A stretch of 64,000 nucleotides of DNA, taken from assembly GCF_000739815.1 (NCBI RefSeq), contig NZ_BBJJ01000007.1, forward strand, positions 62,001 to 126,000. Reading direction: 5' to 3'. A program made the position numbers and the translations under genes. Shown piece by piece: positions 9,010-18,065 of the stretch. This DNA comes from Paraburkholderia mimosarum LMG 23256 = NBRC 106338. GTDB taxonomy: Bacteria > Pseudomonadota > Gammaproteobacteria > Burkholderiales > Burkholderiaceae. Each line of letters begins with the position of its first letter. Position 1 is the first letter of the stretch. The notes under the pieces were generated by a model, which saw only the letters and a program-made list of their open reading frames with translations, was not told where the DNA came from and made no database searches.

Positions 9010-9645
9010 ATGAGAAGCGCAAACGACGTGCTCCTGCTGATCGACCTGCAATACGACTTCATGCCGGGCGGGGCGCTAGCCGTCGCGCACGGCGACGAAG
9101 TCGTGCCGGTGGCGAACCGGCTCGCGCAGGGCTTCGGCAACGTGGTGCTCACGCAGGACTGGCACCCGGCGCAGCACGTTTCGTTCGCCGCCAATCACCC
9201 GGGTTGCGCGCCGTTCGAGACGATGGCGCTGCCTTACGGCGAGCAGGTGTTGTGGCCCGTGCACTGTGTGCAGGGCACCGATGGCGCGGCGCTGCATCGC
9301 GACCTCGACGTGCCGCATGCACGCGCGGTGATCCGCAAAGGCCATCACGCCGACGTCGACAGCTACTCCGCGTTTCTCGAGGCCGACCGCAAGACCCCCA
9401 CGGGCCTCGCAGGCTACCTGCGCGACGTGGGCGTGAAGCGCGTGTACTGCTGTGGCCTCGCGACCGACTATTGCGTGGCCTGGTCCGCGCTCGACGCGCG
9501 CGCCGCGGGCTTCGAAACCGTGCTGATCGAAGACGCCTCACGCGCGATCGATCTGAACGGTTCGCTCGCCGCCGCGTGGAAGCAGTTGCTCGCGGCGGGC
9601 GTGAAGCGCGCGCAGTCGGCCGAGGTGCTGATCGGCGCCGCGTGA
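9010..9645 (+). CDS. pncA: Nicotinamidase
   Basis: A 211-residue isochorismatase-fold amidase that converts nicotinamide to nicotinate for NAD salvage. The catalytic triad is complete: D12 in LIDLQYDF, K110 in VIRKGHH and C155 in GLATDYCV. The metal site is visible as D50, H52, H56 and H63 in TQDWHPAQHVSFAANH. The frame is open far upstream, overlapping fadB-like sequence, but ATG 9010 gives the family length and N-terminus. It sits 46 bases after the bifunctional gene and 81 before the thiolase, so it is probably co-transcribed with beta-oxidation genes, a process that consumes NAD. Confidence 0.92.
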   Translation: MRSANDVLLLIDLQYDFMPGGALAVAHGDEVVPVANRLAQGFGNVVLTQDWHPAQHVSFAANHPGCAPFETMALPYGEQVLWPVHCVQGTDGAALHRDLDVPHARAVIRKGHHADVDSYSAFLEADRKTPTGLAGYLRDVGVKRVYCCGLATDYCVAWSALDARAAGFETVLIEDASRAIDLNGSLAAAWKQLLAAGVKRAQSAEVLIGAA

Positions 9646-9726
9646 ACGACATCGCCCGCTATCGTCCGCCTGAAACTTTCAAACGAATCCATTCTTTGCA
9701 TCAAAATCTCGTAGTGGGAGAAACGC

Positions 9727-10905
9727 ATGACTGACGCCGTAATCGTATCGACCGCCCGTACGGGCCTCGCCAAATCGTGGAAGGGCGGGTTCAACATGAC
9801 GCACGGCGCCACGCTCGGCGGGCACGTGACCCAGGCCGCCGTGGAGCGTGCGAAGATCGACCCCGCACGTGTCGAAGACGTGATCATGGGCTGCGCGAAC
9901 CCCGAAGGCGCGACGGGCTGGAATATCGCGCGCCAGATCGCGCTGCGCGCGGGGCTGCCGGTTAGCGTGCCCGGCATGACCGTCAACCGCTTCTGTTCGT
10001 CCGGGCTCCAGACGATCGCGCTCGCCGCACAGCGCGTGATCGCGGGCGAAGGCGACGTGTTCGTGGCGGGCGGCGTGGAGTCCATCTCGTGCGTGCAGAA
10101 CGAGATGAACACCCACATGATGGCCGATGGCTGGCTCAACCAGCACAAGCCCGAAATCTACTGGAGCATGCTGCAAACCGCGGAGACCGTCGCGAAGCGC
10201 TACGAAATCTCGAAGGAGCGCCAGGACGAGTACGGCGTGCAATCGCAGTTGCGCGCGGCCGCCGCGCAGGCGGCGGGCCTGTTCAATGACGAAATCGTGC
10301 CGATCACGGTGCTCGCCGGTGTTGCGGACAAGGCAACGGGCCAGCTCGTCACGAAGGAAGTGACGGTCGCCGCCGACGAAGGCATCCGCGCCGACACCAC
10401 GCTCGAAGGCGTTTCGAAGATCCGCACCGCCATGCCGGGCGGCGTCATCACGGCGGGCAACGCGAGCCAGTTCTCGGATGGCGCGAGCGCCTGCGTCGTG
10501 ATGAACGCGAAGGTCGCCGAACGCGAAGGCCTGCAGCCGCTCGGCATCTTCCGCGGCTTTGCCGTGGCGGGCTGCGAGCCGGACGAGATGGGCATCGGTC
10601 CGGTTTTCGCGGTGCCGAAACTGCTCAGGCAGGCGGGTCTGAAGGTCGAGGATATCGGCCTGTGGGAACTGAACGAAGCGTTCGCGGTGCAGGTGCTGTA
10701 CTGCCGCGACAAGCTCGGCATTCCCGCCGACCGCCTCAACGTGAACGGCGGCGCGATCGCCGTCGGCCACCCGTATGGCGTCTCGGGTGCACGCCTGACG
10801 GGCCACGCGCTCATCGAGGGCAAGCGCCGCGGCGCGAAGTTCGTCGTAGTGACGATGTGCATCGGCGGCGGGCAGGGCGCTGCGGGCCTCTTCGAGGTCG
10901 TCTGA
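9727..10905 (+). CDS. Acetyl-CoA acyltransferase (thiolase)
   Basis: A 392-residue thiolase that cleaves 3-ketoacyl-CoA to acetyl-CoA and a shortened acyl-CoA. The nucleophilic Cys is C90 in [10 protein letters not shown], the general base is H348 in [11 protein letters not shown], and the second Cys is C378 in [10 protein letters not shown]. Length matches FadA-type thiolases. Position straight after the FadB/J-type gene and pncA supports a role in beta-oxidation rather than in polyhydroxyalkanoate synthesis, but a PhaA-like biosynthetic role cannot be excluded from motifs. GGGAGA lies eight bases before the start. Nearly the whole beta-oxidation spiral except the acyl-CoA dehydrogenase is thus in this block; that enzyme is encoded at 43771. 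Confidence 0.92.
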   Translation: MTDAVIVSTARTGLAKSWKGGFNMTHGATLGGHVTQAAVERAKIDPARVEDVIMGCANPEGATGWNIARQIALRAGLPVSVPGMTVNRFCSSGLQTIALAAQRVIAGEGDVFVAGGVESISCVQNEMNTHMMADGWLNQHKPEIYWSMLQTAETVAKRYEISKERQDEYGVQSQLRAAAAQAAGLFNDEIVPITVLAGVADKATGQLVTKEVTVAADEGIRADTTLEGVSKIRTAMPGGVITAGNASQFSDGASACVVMNAKVAEREGLQPLGIFRGFAVAGCEPDEMGIGPVFAVPKLLRQAGLKVEDIGLWELNEAFAVQVLYCRDKLGIPADRLNVNGGAIAVGHPYGVSGARLTGHALIEGKRRGAKFVVVTMCIGGGQGAAGLFEVV

Positions 10906-11078
10906 CGCGAGGGCGCGGCAGTCGGCACGCCCGCTGCCGCGCTCACGATTTCATCGCTTTCCTCCGCTGTTACGCGTGCCGGGGCGCTCTCGCGCTCGAG
11001 CCGCTGCGGGTATCATGACGGCTGTCGGCGCGCGCCGAGCGCAGCGCCCGTTCCATGCAGACTGAAAGAGGTGAGTTC

Positions 11079-11381
11079 GTGATTCGTCATATCGTGATGT
11101 GGAAGCTCAAGGAGTCGGCCGAAGGCGCGACGCGCGCCGAGAACGTCGTGAAGTTCAAGGCCCTGCTCGAAGGCTGTCGCGATCTCGTGCCGGGCACGCT
11201 GCACCTCGAAGTCGGCGTCGCAGAGCCGGGTCTCGCTTCCACGTTCGACCTCGTCCTCATTTCCGACTTCGCCGATCAGGCCGCGCTCGACGGCTATCAG
11301 GACCACCCCGATCATCTCGTCGTGAAGCAGTTCGCGAAGCTCGTGGTCGAGTCGCGCCAGTGCGTGGATTACGTGGTCTGA
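11079..11381 (+). CDS. Dabb (stress-responsive A/B barrel) domain protein
   Basis: A 100-residue protein with the Dabb/ferredoxin-like fold pattern: IRHIVMWKLKE at the N-terminus, a central TFDLVLISDFADQAALDGYQDHPDH and a C-terminal helix. The DHPDH segment is the usual signature. The family includes small enzymes and stress proteins of poorly defined role. The in-frame ATG at 11055 is possible, but GTG 11079 puts the protein start directly before the conserved strand and has AAAGAGG upstream at a good distance. It lies between the thiolase and a PaaI-type thioesterase, only eight bases before the latter, so an auxiliary role in acyl-CoA turnover is plausible but unproven. Confidence 0.8.
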   Translation: MIRHIVMWKLKESAEGATRAENVVKFKALLEGCRDLVPGTLHLEVGVAEPGLASTFDLVLISDFADQAALDGYQDHPDHLVVKQFAKLVVESRQCVDYVV

Positions 11382-11389
11382 ACCCGATC

Positions 11390-11917
11390 ATGACAGGTAC
11401 CGCAGATCGACCCCAAGGCAGCGGCGCGCCGCACGGCAAGGAGCCTGAAAGTCCGCCAACGCCGCTCATGATCGTCGAGAGTCCCTTTGTCGAACATCTC
11501 GGCGCTCAACTCGTGAGTGCGCGCGACGGCGCGAGCGAAGTCGTGCTGCCGCTCGCCGAGCGGCATCTGAACACCTGGGACGTCGCGCACGGCGGCGTGA
11601 CGATGACGCTCGCCGACATGGCACTCGCCATGGCCGCGCGCAGCCTCGCGGCCGACGGCGTGGGCATCGTCACCGTCGAGATGAAGGTGAACTTCATGCA
11701 GCCGGGGCGCGGGGAATTGCGCGCCACCGGCCGCGTGCTGCACCGTTCCACCACGATGGCCTATTGCGAAGGCGAGATTCGCGACAGCGAGGGCCATTTC
11801 GTCGCCAAGGCGCTCGGCACTTTCAAGTACATGCGCCGGCTTGCGGTGGGCCGCGACGTGACGCGTCAGCGTCTGCGCAGCGACCCTGGCGCGCGGCCGG
11901 GACCGAGCGACGGTTAA
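11390..11917 (+). CDS. PaaI/hotdog-fold acyl-CoA thioesterase
   Basis: A 175-residue hotdog protein. Typical PaaI/YdiI signatures are visible: LNTWDVAHGGVTMTLADMAL (nucleophile/base region HGG..TLAD), a long hot-dog helix, and the strand VTVEMKVNFMQPGRGELRATG. The family hydrolyses CoA thioesters, often aromatic or medium-chain ones. The start at ATG 11390 follows the Dabb gene by eight bases; its ribosome-binding site is weak and ATG 11468 (MIVESPF) is an alternative that removes a Pro/Gly-rich leader. Probably co-transcribed with the thiolase and the Dabb gene. The basic tail (about 20 residues) after the fold is not typical and may be disordered. Confidence 0.85.
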   Translation: MTGTADRPQGSGAPHGKEPESPPTPLMIVESPFVEHLGAQLVSARDGASEVVLPLAERHLNTWDVAHGGVTMTLADMALAMAARSLAADGVGIVTVEMKVNFMQPGRGELRATGRVLHRSTTMAYCEGEIRDSEGHFVAKALGTFKYMRRLAVGRDVTRQRLRSDPGARPGPSDG

Positions 11918-12022
11918 ACGCGCGGACCGGCGCGCGTTGGGGCTTTGCTCGCGCGTGCCCGTCCATTCTTTTCCCGTGCGGCCGGCACGCCTCGCCGCAC
12001 CTGACAAAGCAACACGGACGCC

Positions 12023-13021
12023 ATGACCCAGACCAATCGCCAGATCCTGCTCGCCTCGCGCCCGGAAGGCGCCGCGAGCGTCGACAACTTCCGCCTCGTC
12101 GAAACGCCCCTCGCGGCGCTCGTCGAGGGACAGGTGCGCGTGCGCAATCACTACCTCTCGCTCGACCCGTACATGCGCGGGCGCATGAACGACAGCAAAT
12201 CGTATGCGGCGCCGCAGCCACTCGATTCGGTGATGATCGGCGGCACCGCGGGCGAAGTGGTCGAGTCGCGCAACGCGAAGTTCAAGCCCGGCGACAAGGT
12301 GGTGGGCATGTTGGGCTGGCAGGAGTACGGCACCTCGAACGGCGGCGATCTGCAACTCGTGGATACGACGCATGTGCCGCTGTCGGCGTATCTCGGGCCG
12401 GTGGGCATGCCGGGCGTCACCGCGTGGTACGGGCTCAATCGCATCATCGAGCCGAAGGCAGGGCAGACCGTCGTCGTGAGCGCGGCGAGCGGCGCGGTGG
12501 GCAGCGTGGTCGGCCAGCTCGCGAAGCGCGCGGGCTGCCGCACGGTGGGTATCGCGGGCGGTGCGGAAAAATGCCGCTATGTCACGGAAACGCTAGGTTT
12601 CGACGCATGCGTCGATTACAAGGCGGGCAATCTCTATCAGGATCTGAAGGCCGCGACGCCCGACGGCGTGGACGGCTACTTCGAGAACGTCGGCGGCGAA
12701 GTGCTCGATGCCACGCTCGCGCGCATGAACGCGTTCGGGCGCATCGCGCTGTGCGGCATGATCGCGGGCTACGACGCCCAGCCGATGCCGCTCAAGCATC
12801 CGCAGCTGCTGCTCACGCAGCGCCTGCTCGTGCAGGGCTTCATCGTGAGCGAGCACATGGATGTGTGGCCACAGGCGCTCAGGGAGCTCGGCACGCTCGT
12901 CGCGAACCGGCAGCTCGCGTATCGCGAGACCGTGGCCGAAGGGCTCGAAAACGCGCCCAGTGCATTCCTCGGCATGCTCAAGGGCCAGAATTTCGGCAAA
13001 CAGCTCGTCAAGCTGATCTGA
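12023..13021 (+). CDS. NADP-dependent oxidoreductase (CurA / leukotriene B4 dehydrogenase type, zinc-free MDR)
   Basis: A 332-residue medium-chain reductase. Characteristic for the CurA/PTGR group are the N-terminal QILLASRPEG, YLSLDPYMRGRM, the cofactor loop VVSAASGAVGSVVGQLAK (AxxGxxG), and the late GFIVSEHMD. These enzymes reduce alpha,beta-unsaturated ketones or aldehydes with NADPH and contain no zinc; no zinc-binding Cys cluster is seen. It begins about 105 bases after the thioesterase. With the SDR and the esterase downstream it may deal with unsaturated or oxidised lipid products, an inference from neighbours only. Confidence 0.88.
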   Translation: MTQTNRQILLASRPEGAASVDNFRLVETPLAALVEGQVRVRNHYLSLDPYMRGRMNDSKSYAAPQPLDSVMIGGTAGEVVESRNAKFKPGDKVVGMLGWQEYGTSNGGDLQLVDTTHVPLSAYLGPVGMPGVTAWYGLNRIIEPKAGQTVVVSAASGAVGSVVGQLAKRAGCRTVGIAGGAEKCRYVTETLGFDACVDYKAGNLYQDLKAATPDGVDGYFENVGGEVLDATLARMNAFGRIALCGMIAGYDAQPMPLKHPQLLLTQRLLVQGFIVSEHMDVWPQALRELGTLVANRQLAYRETVAEGLENAPSAFLGMLKGQNFGKQLVKLI

Positions 13022-13039
13022 GGACTCACAGCCTTGCGC

Positions 13040-13060
13040 AAGCGCCCGGAAAGGGCGCTT
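13040..13060 (+). terminator. Short hairpin after the MDR gene
   Basis: AAGCGCCC (13040-13047) and GGGCGCTT (13053-13060) form an eight-base stem with loop GGAAA, 20 bases after the oxidoreductase stop. No T tract follows, so it may be a weak terminator or only an RNA-stabilising hairpin before the SDR gene. Confidence 0.4.
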
Positions 13061-13108
13061 CGCTTATCTATCGGAAGTTTTCACCGCAGTTTCAACGCAG
13101 GATTCGCA

Positions 13109-13990
13109 ATGTCCGAACCGTTCCAGTTCGATGGCCGTGTGGCCGTCATCACGGGCGCGGCGAGCGGCTTTGGCCGCGCGTTCGCGCACCACGCCGCAGC
13201 GCTCGGCATGAAGCTCGTACTCGCCGACGTCGATCAGGCGCTGCTCGATGAAACCGTCGAAGCGCTGCGCGAAAGCGGCGCGCAAGCCGTGGGCGTGCGC
13301 ACCGACGTGCGTGACGCCGCGCAAGTCGATGCGCTGGCGAACGCCGCGCTCGAAGCGTTCGGCAAAGTCCATCTGCTCTTCAACAACGCCGGTGTCGGCA
13401 CGGGCGGCTTCGTGTGGGAGAGCAGCGCGAGAGACTGGGAGTGGTTATTCGGCGTGAACGTGATGGGCGTCGCCAACGGCGTGCGCAGCTTCACGCCGGT
13501 CATGCTCGCACAGGGCGAGCGCGCGCATATCGTCAATACGGCTTCGGTGGCGGGTCTGCTTTCGCCGCCTGCAATGGGCGTGTACAACGCGTCGAAGCAC
13601 GCCGTGGTCTCGCTCACCGAGACGCTCTACCATGACCTGAAGAACGTGAGCGACGCGGTGAGCTGTTCGCTGCTGTGCCCCGCCTTCGTGCCGACCGGCA
13701 TTGCGAACGCCGGGCGCAGCCGCCCCGACGATTTGCGCAACGACGCGCCGCTCACGCGCTCGCAGCAAGCCGCCGATCTGCAGTTGCAGCGCGCGGTGCG
13801 CGCAGGCAAACTCACGCCCGACGACGTCGCGAAGGCGACGTTCGACGCCGTACGGGAAGGGCGCTTCTATATCCTCACGCATCCGCAGATTCTCGCTTCG
13901 GTGAAGCTGCGTCATGAGGACATCGAAACATTGCGCAACCCGACCGATCCGCTCTCGCTCAAACCCGAAGTCAAGCAAGCGCCGCAATAA
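13109..13990 (+). CDS. Short-chain dehydrogenase/reductase (classical SDR)
   Basis: A 293-residue NAD(P)-dependent oxidoreductase. It has the Rossmann motif TGAASGFGRA (residues 16-25), the NNAG motif in LLFNNAGVG, the active-site Ser in NTASVAG, and the YxxxK pair in YNASKHAVV. The C-terminal third is longer than in minimal 250-residue SDRs. Substrate unknown; alcohol or hydroxyacyl oxidation would suit the region. An in-frame start further upstream exists, but MSEPFQF at 13109 aligns with normal SDR N-termini. It is followed after 20 bases by an esterase gene on the same strand. Confidence 0.88.
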   Translation: MSEPFQFDGRVAVITGAASGFGRAFAHHAAALGMKLVLADVDQALLDETVEALRESGAQAVGVRTDVRDAAQVDALANAALEAFGKVHLLFNNAGVGTGGFVWESSARDWEWLFGVNVMGVANGVRSFTPVMLAQGERAHIVNTASVAGLLSPPAMGVYNASKHAVVSLTETLYHDLKNVSDAVSCSLLCPAFVPTGIANAGRSRPDDLRNDAPLTRSQQAADLQLQRAVRAGKLTPDDVAKATFDAVREGRFYILTHPQILASVKLRHEDIETLRNPTDPLSLKPEVKQAPQ

Positions 13991-14010
13991 AGGCGTACGG
14001 GGTCCGTGCC

Positions 14011-14973
14011 ATGCCACTCACCGCGAAAATCGCCCTAGTGCTCGACATGGTGGCCCGCACGGGCCGCGCGCCTTACCACGAGCAAACGGCGCAGGAAGCG
14101 CGCGCCGAATACGAGAAGAGCGCCTCGGTGCTGGAAATTCCGGCCGCGCCGATGCATGCCGTGGAAGACCTGCGGGTGCCGATGCGTGACGGCGCAACGA
14201 TTGGCGCGCGCCTTTATCTGCCCGTCGAGCCGCATTGGGCCGAGCCGCTGCCCGTGCTCGTCTACTATCACGGCGGTGGCTTCACGATCGGCAGCGTGGA
14301 CACGCACGATGCGATCTGCCGCATGTTCGCACGCGACGCGCGCTGCGCCGTGTTTTCCGTGGACTACCGGCTGGCACCCGAACATCGCTTCCCGACCGCG
14401 GTCCACGACGCCTTCGACGCCTACGCGTGGCTTCACGCACACGCGGCCGGCTATGCGCTGGACGCGGCCCGCTTCGCCGTCGGCGGCGACAGCGCGGGCG
14501 GCACGCTCGCCACGGTCTGCGCGCTGCTGGCGCGCGACGCGGGCATGCCGCCAGTGCTGCAATTGCTGTTCTATCCGGCGGTGAGCGCGCATCAACGCAC
14601 GCAATCGCACGAGCGGCTCGCGGATGGCTATCTGCTCACCGCGCCGACGATCCAGTGGTTCTTCGGCCACTACGTGCGCGATGTTTCGGACCGCGACGAC
14701 TGGCGCTTCGCGCCGCTGGACGGCACGCGCGGTGCACCGGATTTTCGCGGCGTCGCGCCGGCGTGGATCGGCGTGGCCGAATTCGATCCCCTCGTCGATG
14801 AAGGCGAGGCCTACGCGCAAAAGCTGCGCGAAGCCGGCAACGAGGTGACGCTCGTACGCTACGACGGTGTGATCCACGAGTTCATCAAGATGGGGGCGTT
14901 CGTCGACGAGGCGCGGCGCGCGCAGCGAGAGGCCGCCGATGCGCTGCGCCTGGCGCTAGGCACGGGCGACTGA
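14011..14973 (+). CDS. Alpha/beta hydrolase of the hormone-sensitive lipase family
   Basis: A 320-residue esterase or lipase. The oxyanion-hole motif YYHGGGFTIGS, the nucleophile elbow GDSAGG and the later FDPLVDEG (acid) and GVIHEF (His) segments form a complete HSL (family IV) catalytic machinery. No signal peptide, so it acts in the cytoplasm on short- or medium-chain esters. It is the last rightward gene of the acyl-CoA block, 20 bases after the SDR, and converges on the NRDE gene. Natural substrate unknown. Confidence 0.92.
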   Translation: MPLTAKIALVLDMVARTGRAPYHEQTAQEARAEYEKSASVLEIPAAPMHAVEDLRVPMRDGATIGARLYLPVEPHWAEPLPVLVYYHGGGFTIGSVDTHDAICRMFARDARCAVFSVDYRLAPEHRFPTAVHDAFDAYAWLHAHAAGYALDAARFAVGGDSAGGTLATVCALLARDAGMPPVLQLLFYPAVSAHQRTQSHERLADGYLLTAPTIQWFFGHYVRDVSDRDDWRFAPLDGTRGAPDFRGVAPAWIGVAEFDPLVDEGEAYAQKLREAGNEVTLVRYDGVIHEFIKMGAFVDEARRAQREAADALRLALGTGD

Positions 14974-14990
14974 AGCGCGCCGAGGCAGGA

Positions 14991-15854
14991 TCAGCCCGCT
15001 TCGACCGTATAAGTCGCGCGGCGCTCGAATGCGCCGGGCCGGACGATGCGGTGCGAGCCGTCGTCGTCGCTGCGTTCCAGCGCTTCTACGTCAAGCAATG
15101 CGCCGCGCAGACTCACGCGCAACGCCGTGGTGCCGCGCGTGCCGTAATCGGGCGTTTCGATAAATGCCGCAGAAAGCGCGCGTTCGCGTTCCAGCGAAAT
15201 GCCCGTGGCGGGCAGGTCGCGGTCGGGCGCGACTTGCGGGTCGCGCATCATGTCCACGAGCCGCGCGAGCGGCACTTGCGCGTCGCCTGCCGAAGGCTGA
15301 ATGAGTTGCGCGAGTTCCGCGCGCTTGCGTGCGAGCTTCGGCCATGGCGTGTCGAGCACGGCGTTCGAAATGCCGTGCGTGCCTTCGGGCAGCAGCGCGG
15401 GCGCACGGTCGGCGCGGTTGCAGTACCACGCGAGTTCCCGGCGCACCCAGTCGCCGACGATCAGATTGAAGCCGTTGTAGAGCGCGCCCGAGCGCGCAAC
15501 CTCGTCGAGATAGCCGAGCGGCGTATCGGGCAGGCCTTGCGCGCCCGTAAGCCAGCGCGAGACGAGCGTGCCGCGCGTGGGCGCGTCGGGGCGCATGTCG
15601 TTGGGCGCGCGATAGTTCGTGAGCGCGGCGAAGCGGCCGCTGCGCGTCATGCCGAGCCAGGTGCCCCCGCCCACGAGATCGCGGCCCGCCAGCACCCCCG
15701 CGGGCGTGCTGCCAGGCGACGTCACGATGTCCGGGACGCTCCACCAGTGCAGCGGATCGGCGGTGCGGCGCAGGAATTCGTCACGGTTTGCCGCGAGTGT
15801 GAACAGCGCGCCGGCGCTCGCGCGCGGACGCCAGTCGAAAACGATCAGGCACAT
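14991..15854 (-). CDS. NRDE (TANGO2-like) family protein
   Basis: A 287-residue protein starting MCLIVFDWRP with Cys at position 2 and the family-defining NRDE at residues 23-26. These features resemble Ntn-hydrolases, where an N-terminal Cys becomes the nucleophile after Met removal. Further family blocks GGGTWLGM and RFAALTNYR are present. Animal TANGO2 is linked to Golgi organisation and lipid/heme metabolism; bacterial function is unknown. It lies 91 bases downstream of ygfZ on the same strand and converges on the esterase gene. Confidence 0.88.
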   Translation of the reverse strand: MCLIVFDWRPRASAGALFTLAANRDEFLRRTADPLHWWSVPDIVTSPGSTPAGVLAGRDLVGGGTWLGMTRSGRFAALTNYRAPNDMRPDAPTRGTLVSRWLTGAQGLPDTPLGYLDEVARSGALYNGFNLIVGDWVRRELAWYCNRADRAPALLPEGTHGISNAVLDTPWPKLARKRAELAQLIQPSAGDAQVPLARLVDMMRDPQVAPDRDLPATGISLERERALSAAFIETPDYGTRGTTALRVSLRGALLDVEALERSDDDGSHRIVRPGAFERRATYTVEAG

Positions 15855-15945
15855 GGGGCTGGCGCTTGCAAGGTCGAGAGGGGAGCCGCTTCAAAGCGGC
15901 GTGAGGCGCAGGGCGCCTCACGCGCAAGGAATGCGGCAAGCAACG

Positions 15946-16977
15946 TCAAACTTCGGCCGGCAATGCGTAAGGCAGCGGCAGCACGCGCAGCACGGGGCCG
16001 TCCGCAGCGCCCAGATGGACGCTGCCCGTTTCGAGTGCGGCGAGCTTGATCTCCGCGAGCAGATCGACGCCGCCTTCGGGCGCGGCCGCGGCGTTCACGA
16101 CCATGCCACACGGCTGGCCCGGATCGTCCGAATGGAATAGCTCGGTGCCTGCGTGAACGATGTCGGGGCTCGCGGCGACGTTGGCGAGCGCGGTGCGGCG
16201 CTTGATCGTGCCGCGATACTGGCTGCGCGCGACGATTTCCTGGCCCGGGTAGCAGCCCTTGCGGAAGTTCACGCCGCCCAGCACGTCGTAGTTGACCATC
16301 TGCGGCACGAACTGCTCGCTCACGGCTTGCGTGATACGCGGCTCGCCCGCGCGAATGTCGAGCCAGTCCCATACGGCCGGCGGTACGCGTTTCACCGCGT
16401 AGTCGAGCTTCGCGAGGCGCGCCTGCACGGCTTCCTTCGGGCCGACCCACAGATAACGGAGCACGCCGGCCGCATCGGGCATGCGGATCAGCGTGCCGGA
16501 CGGATCGTCGACCTTCACGTGCACGCCGTCGGGCAGCGCGTCGAACACGCTCGCAAGCGCGCCGCGCACGTCGCCCGCGAGGCCCACCACGAGCAGCTTG
16601 TCGCTGTCGTCGGTGAGCCTGGCCTTGGCGCGCAGCACGAACATCGACAGGCGCTTTTGCACGGCGGCCTGCACGTCCTTCGAGATCAGCAGGCGGATCG
16701 TGTCGCCGGTCTTCCAGGTGAGGAACGAGGCGAGCAGACGGCCCTTGGGAGAGCAGTATCCGGCGAGGCGCGCGCCGGCCACCTCCAGATGCTGGACGTC
16801 GTTGGTGAGCTGGCTATGCAGGAAGCTCGAGGCGTCGTCGCCAGTGGCGTCGATCACGCCGAACTGCGGCAGGATCGCGTAGGCGCCGCCCTTGAGAACG
16901 GCGTCGAAGTCGGCCGCAGTCACCGGAGCAAGCGCGGGAGCGGAAAGCGTGGAAGCGGGATCGAGCGGTGAGTTCAT
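15946..16977 (-). CDS. ygfZ: Folate-binding Fe-S cluster protein YgfZ
   Basis: A 343-residue member of the YgfZ/GcvT-like family, which binds tetrahydrofolate and helps make or repair particular Fe-S enzymes such as MiaB. The diagnostic motif KGCYPGQEIVAR starts at K240 with C242 and is intact. The N-terminal GcvT-like fold is visible around LHSQLTNDVQHL and GRLLASF. ATG 16977 is 77 bases from the oppositely oriented mltG start, so the two share a short divergent promoter region. This ygfZ / mltG-tmk-holB order is usual in beta-proteobacteria. Confidence 0.92.
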   Translation of the reverse strand: MNSPLDPASTLSAPALAPVTAADFDAVLKGGAYAILPQFGVIDATGDDASSFLHSQLTNDVQHLEVAGARLAGYCSPKGRLLASFLTWKTGDTIRLLISKDVQAAVQKRLSMFVLRAKARLTDDSDKLLVVGLAGDVRGALASVFDALPDGVHVKVDDPSGTLIRMPDAAGVLRYLWVGPKEAVQARLAKLDYAVKRVPPAVWDWLDIRAGEPRITQAVSEQFVPQMVNYDVLGGVNFRKGCYPGQEIVARSQYRGTIKRRTALANVAASPDIVHAGTELFHSDDPGQPCGMVVNAAAAPEGGVDLLAEIKLAALETGSVHLGAADGPVLRVLPLPYALPAEV

Positions 16978-17054
16978 GGATTCGGGGAACAGTCAATCCT
17001 GACTTTAGCGAAGGCAAGCAGTTATTATATGAGGTCCCCCTGAGTCGTGTTTCC

Positions 17055-18065
17055 ATGTCCCTCCTCAAGAAATGCCTTGTTGCCGGCGCCGCGCTGGTCG
17101 TAATCGGCGCCGTTGCGGCGGGCGGCGTATGGCGCTGGGCCACCACGCCGATCGAACTGGCCGCCCCACAGCTCGACGTCACCATCAAGCCACACAGCAC
17201 CGTGCGCAGTGTCACCGTGCAGTTGCAGCGCGGCGGCGTGCCGGTGCAGACGCAGCTTTTCGTGCTCATGACGCGCGTGCTCGGCCTGCAAAGCCAGCTC
17301 AAATCGGGCAACTACGAATTCAAGGCGGGCATCACGCCGTACCAGGTGCTGCAGAAGATGGCGCTTGGCGACGTGAACGAGTCGGTGGCCACCATCATCG
17401 AAGGCTGGACTTTCAAGCGCATGCGCGCCGAACTCGACGCCAATCCTGCGCTGCGCCACGAAACGGCCGGCATGAGCGACGCCGAACTGCTCGCCGCGAT
17501 TGGGGCGCCGCCCGCGCCGAACGGCAGCGGCGAAGGGTTGTTCTTCCCCGACACCTATCTCTTCGACAAAGGTTCGAGCGACCTGGAGATTTACCGCCGC
17601 GCTTATCACCTGATGCAGACGCGCCTCGACGAAGCGTGGGCCGCGCGCGCACCGGGCTTGCCGCTGAAGTCGCCCTACGAGGCGCTGACGCTGGCTTCGC
17701 TCGTGGAGAAGGAGACCGGGCGCGCCAGCGACCGCGCGCTCGTGGCGGCGGTGTTCTCGAACCGCCTGAAGGTGGGCATGCCGCTGCAGACCGATCCGGC
17801 CGTGATCTACGGCCTTGGCGACGGCTACATCGGGCATTTGCGCAAGCGCGATCTGCAGTCGGACACTCTCTACAATACCTACCTGCGTCTCGGCTTGCCG
17901 CCGACGCCGATCGCACTGCCCGGCGCCGCGGCACTCCAGGCGGCGCTCAATCCGGCGTCGACGGCCGCGCTGTACTTCGTGGCGCGCGGCGATGGCAGCA
18001 GCGAGTTTTCTGACAATCTCGTCGACCACAACAAGGCCGTCGACAAATACATCCGGGGTAATTAA
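17055..18065 (+). CDS. mltG: Endolytic transglycosylase MltG
   Basis: A 336-residue membrane-anchored lytic transglycosylase that cuts nascent glycan strands and so sets their length. Residues 1-28 hold a single N-terminal membrane helix (LVAGAALVVIGAVAAGG). A LysM-like portion follows. The YceG/MltG domain has GLFFPDTYLF and LASLVEKETG (E218/E220), the conserved catalytic segment, then SNRLKVGMPLQTDPAVIYG. The frame is open upstream of the chosen ATG; MSLLKKC gives the standard topology. The stop TAA is immediately followed by the tmk ATG, arguing for coupling. Confidence 0.93.
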   Translation: MSLLKKCLVAGAALVVIGAVAAGGVWRWATTPIELAAPQLDVTIKPHSTVRSVTVQLQRGGVPVQTQLFVLMTRVLGLQSQLKSGNYEFKAGITPYQVLQKMALGDVNESVATIIEGWTFKRMRAELDANPALRHETAGMSDAELLAAIGAPPAPNGSGEGLFFPDTYLFDKGSSDLEIYRRAYHLMQTRLDEAWAARAPGLPLKSPYEALTLASLVEKETGRASDRALVAAVFSNRLKVGMPLQTDPAVIYGLGDGYIGHLRKRDLQSDTLYNTYLRLGLPPTPIALPGAAALQAALNPASTAALYFVARGDGSSEFSDNLVDHNKAVDKYIRGN

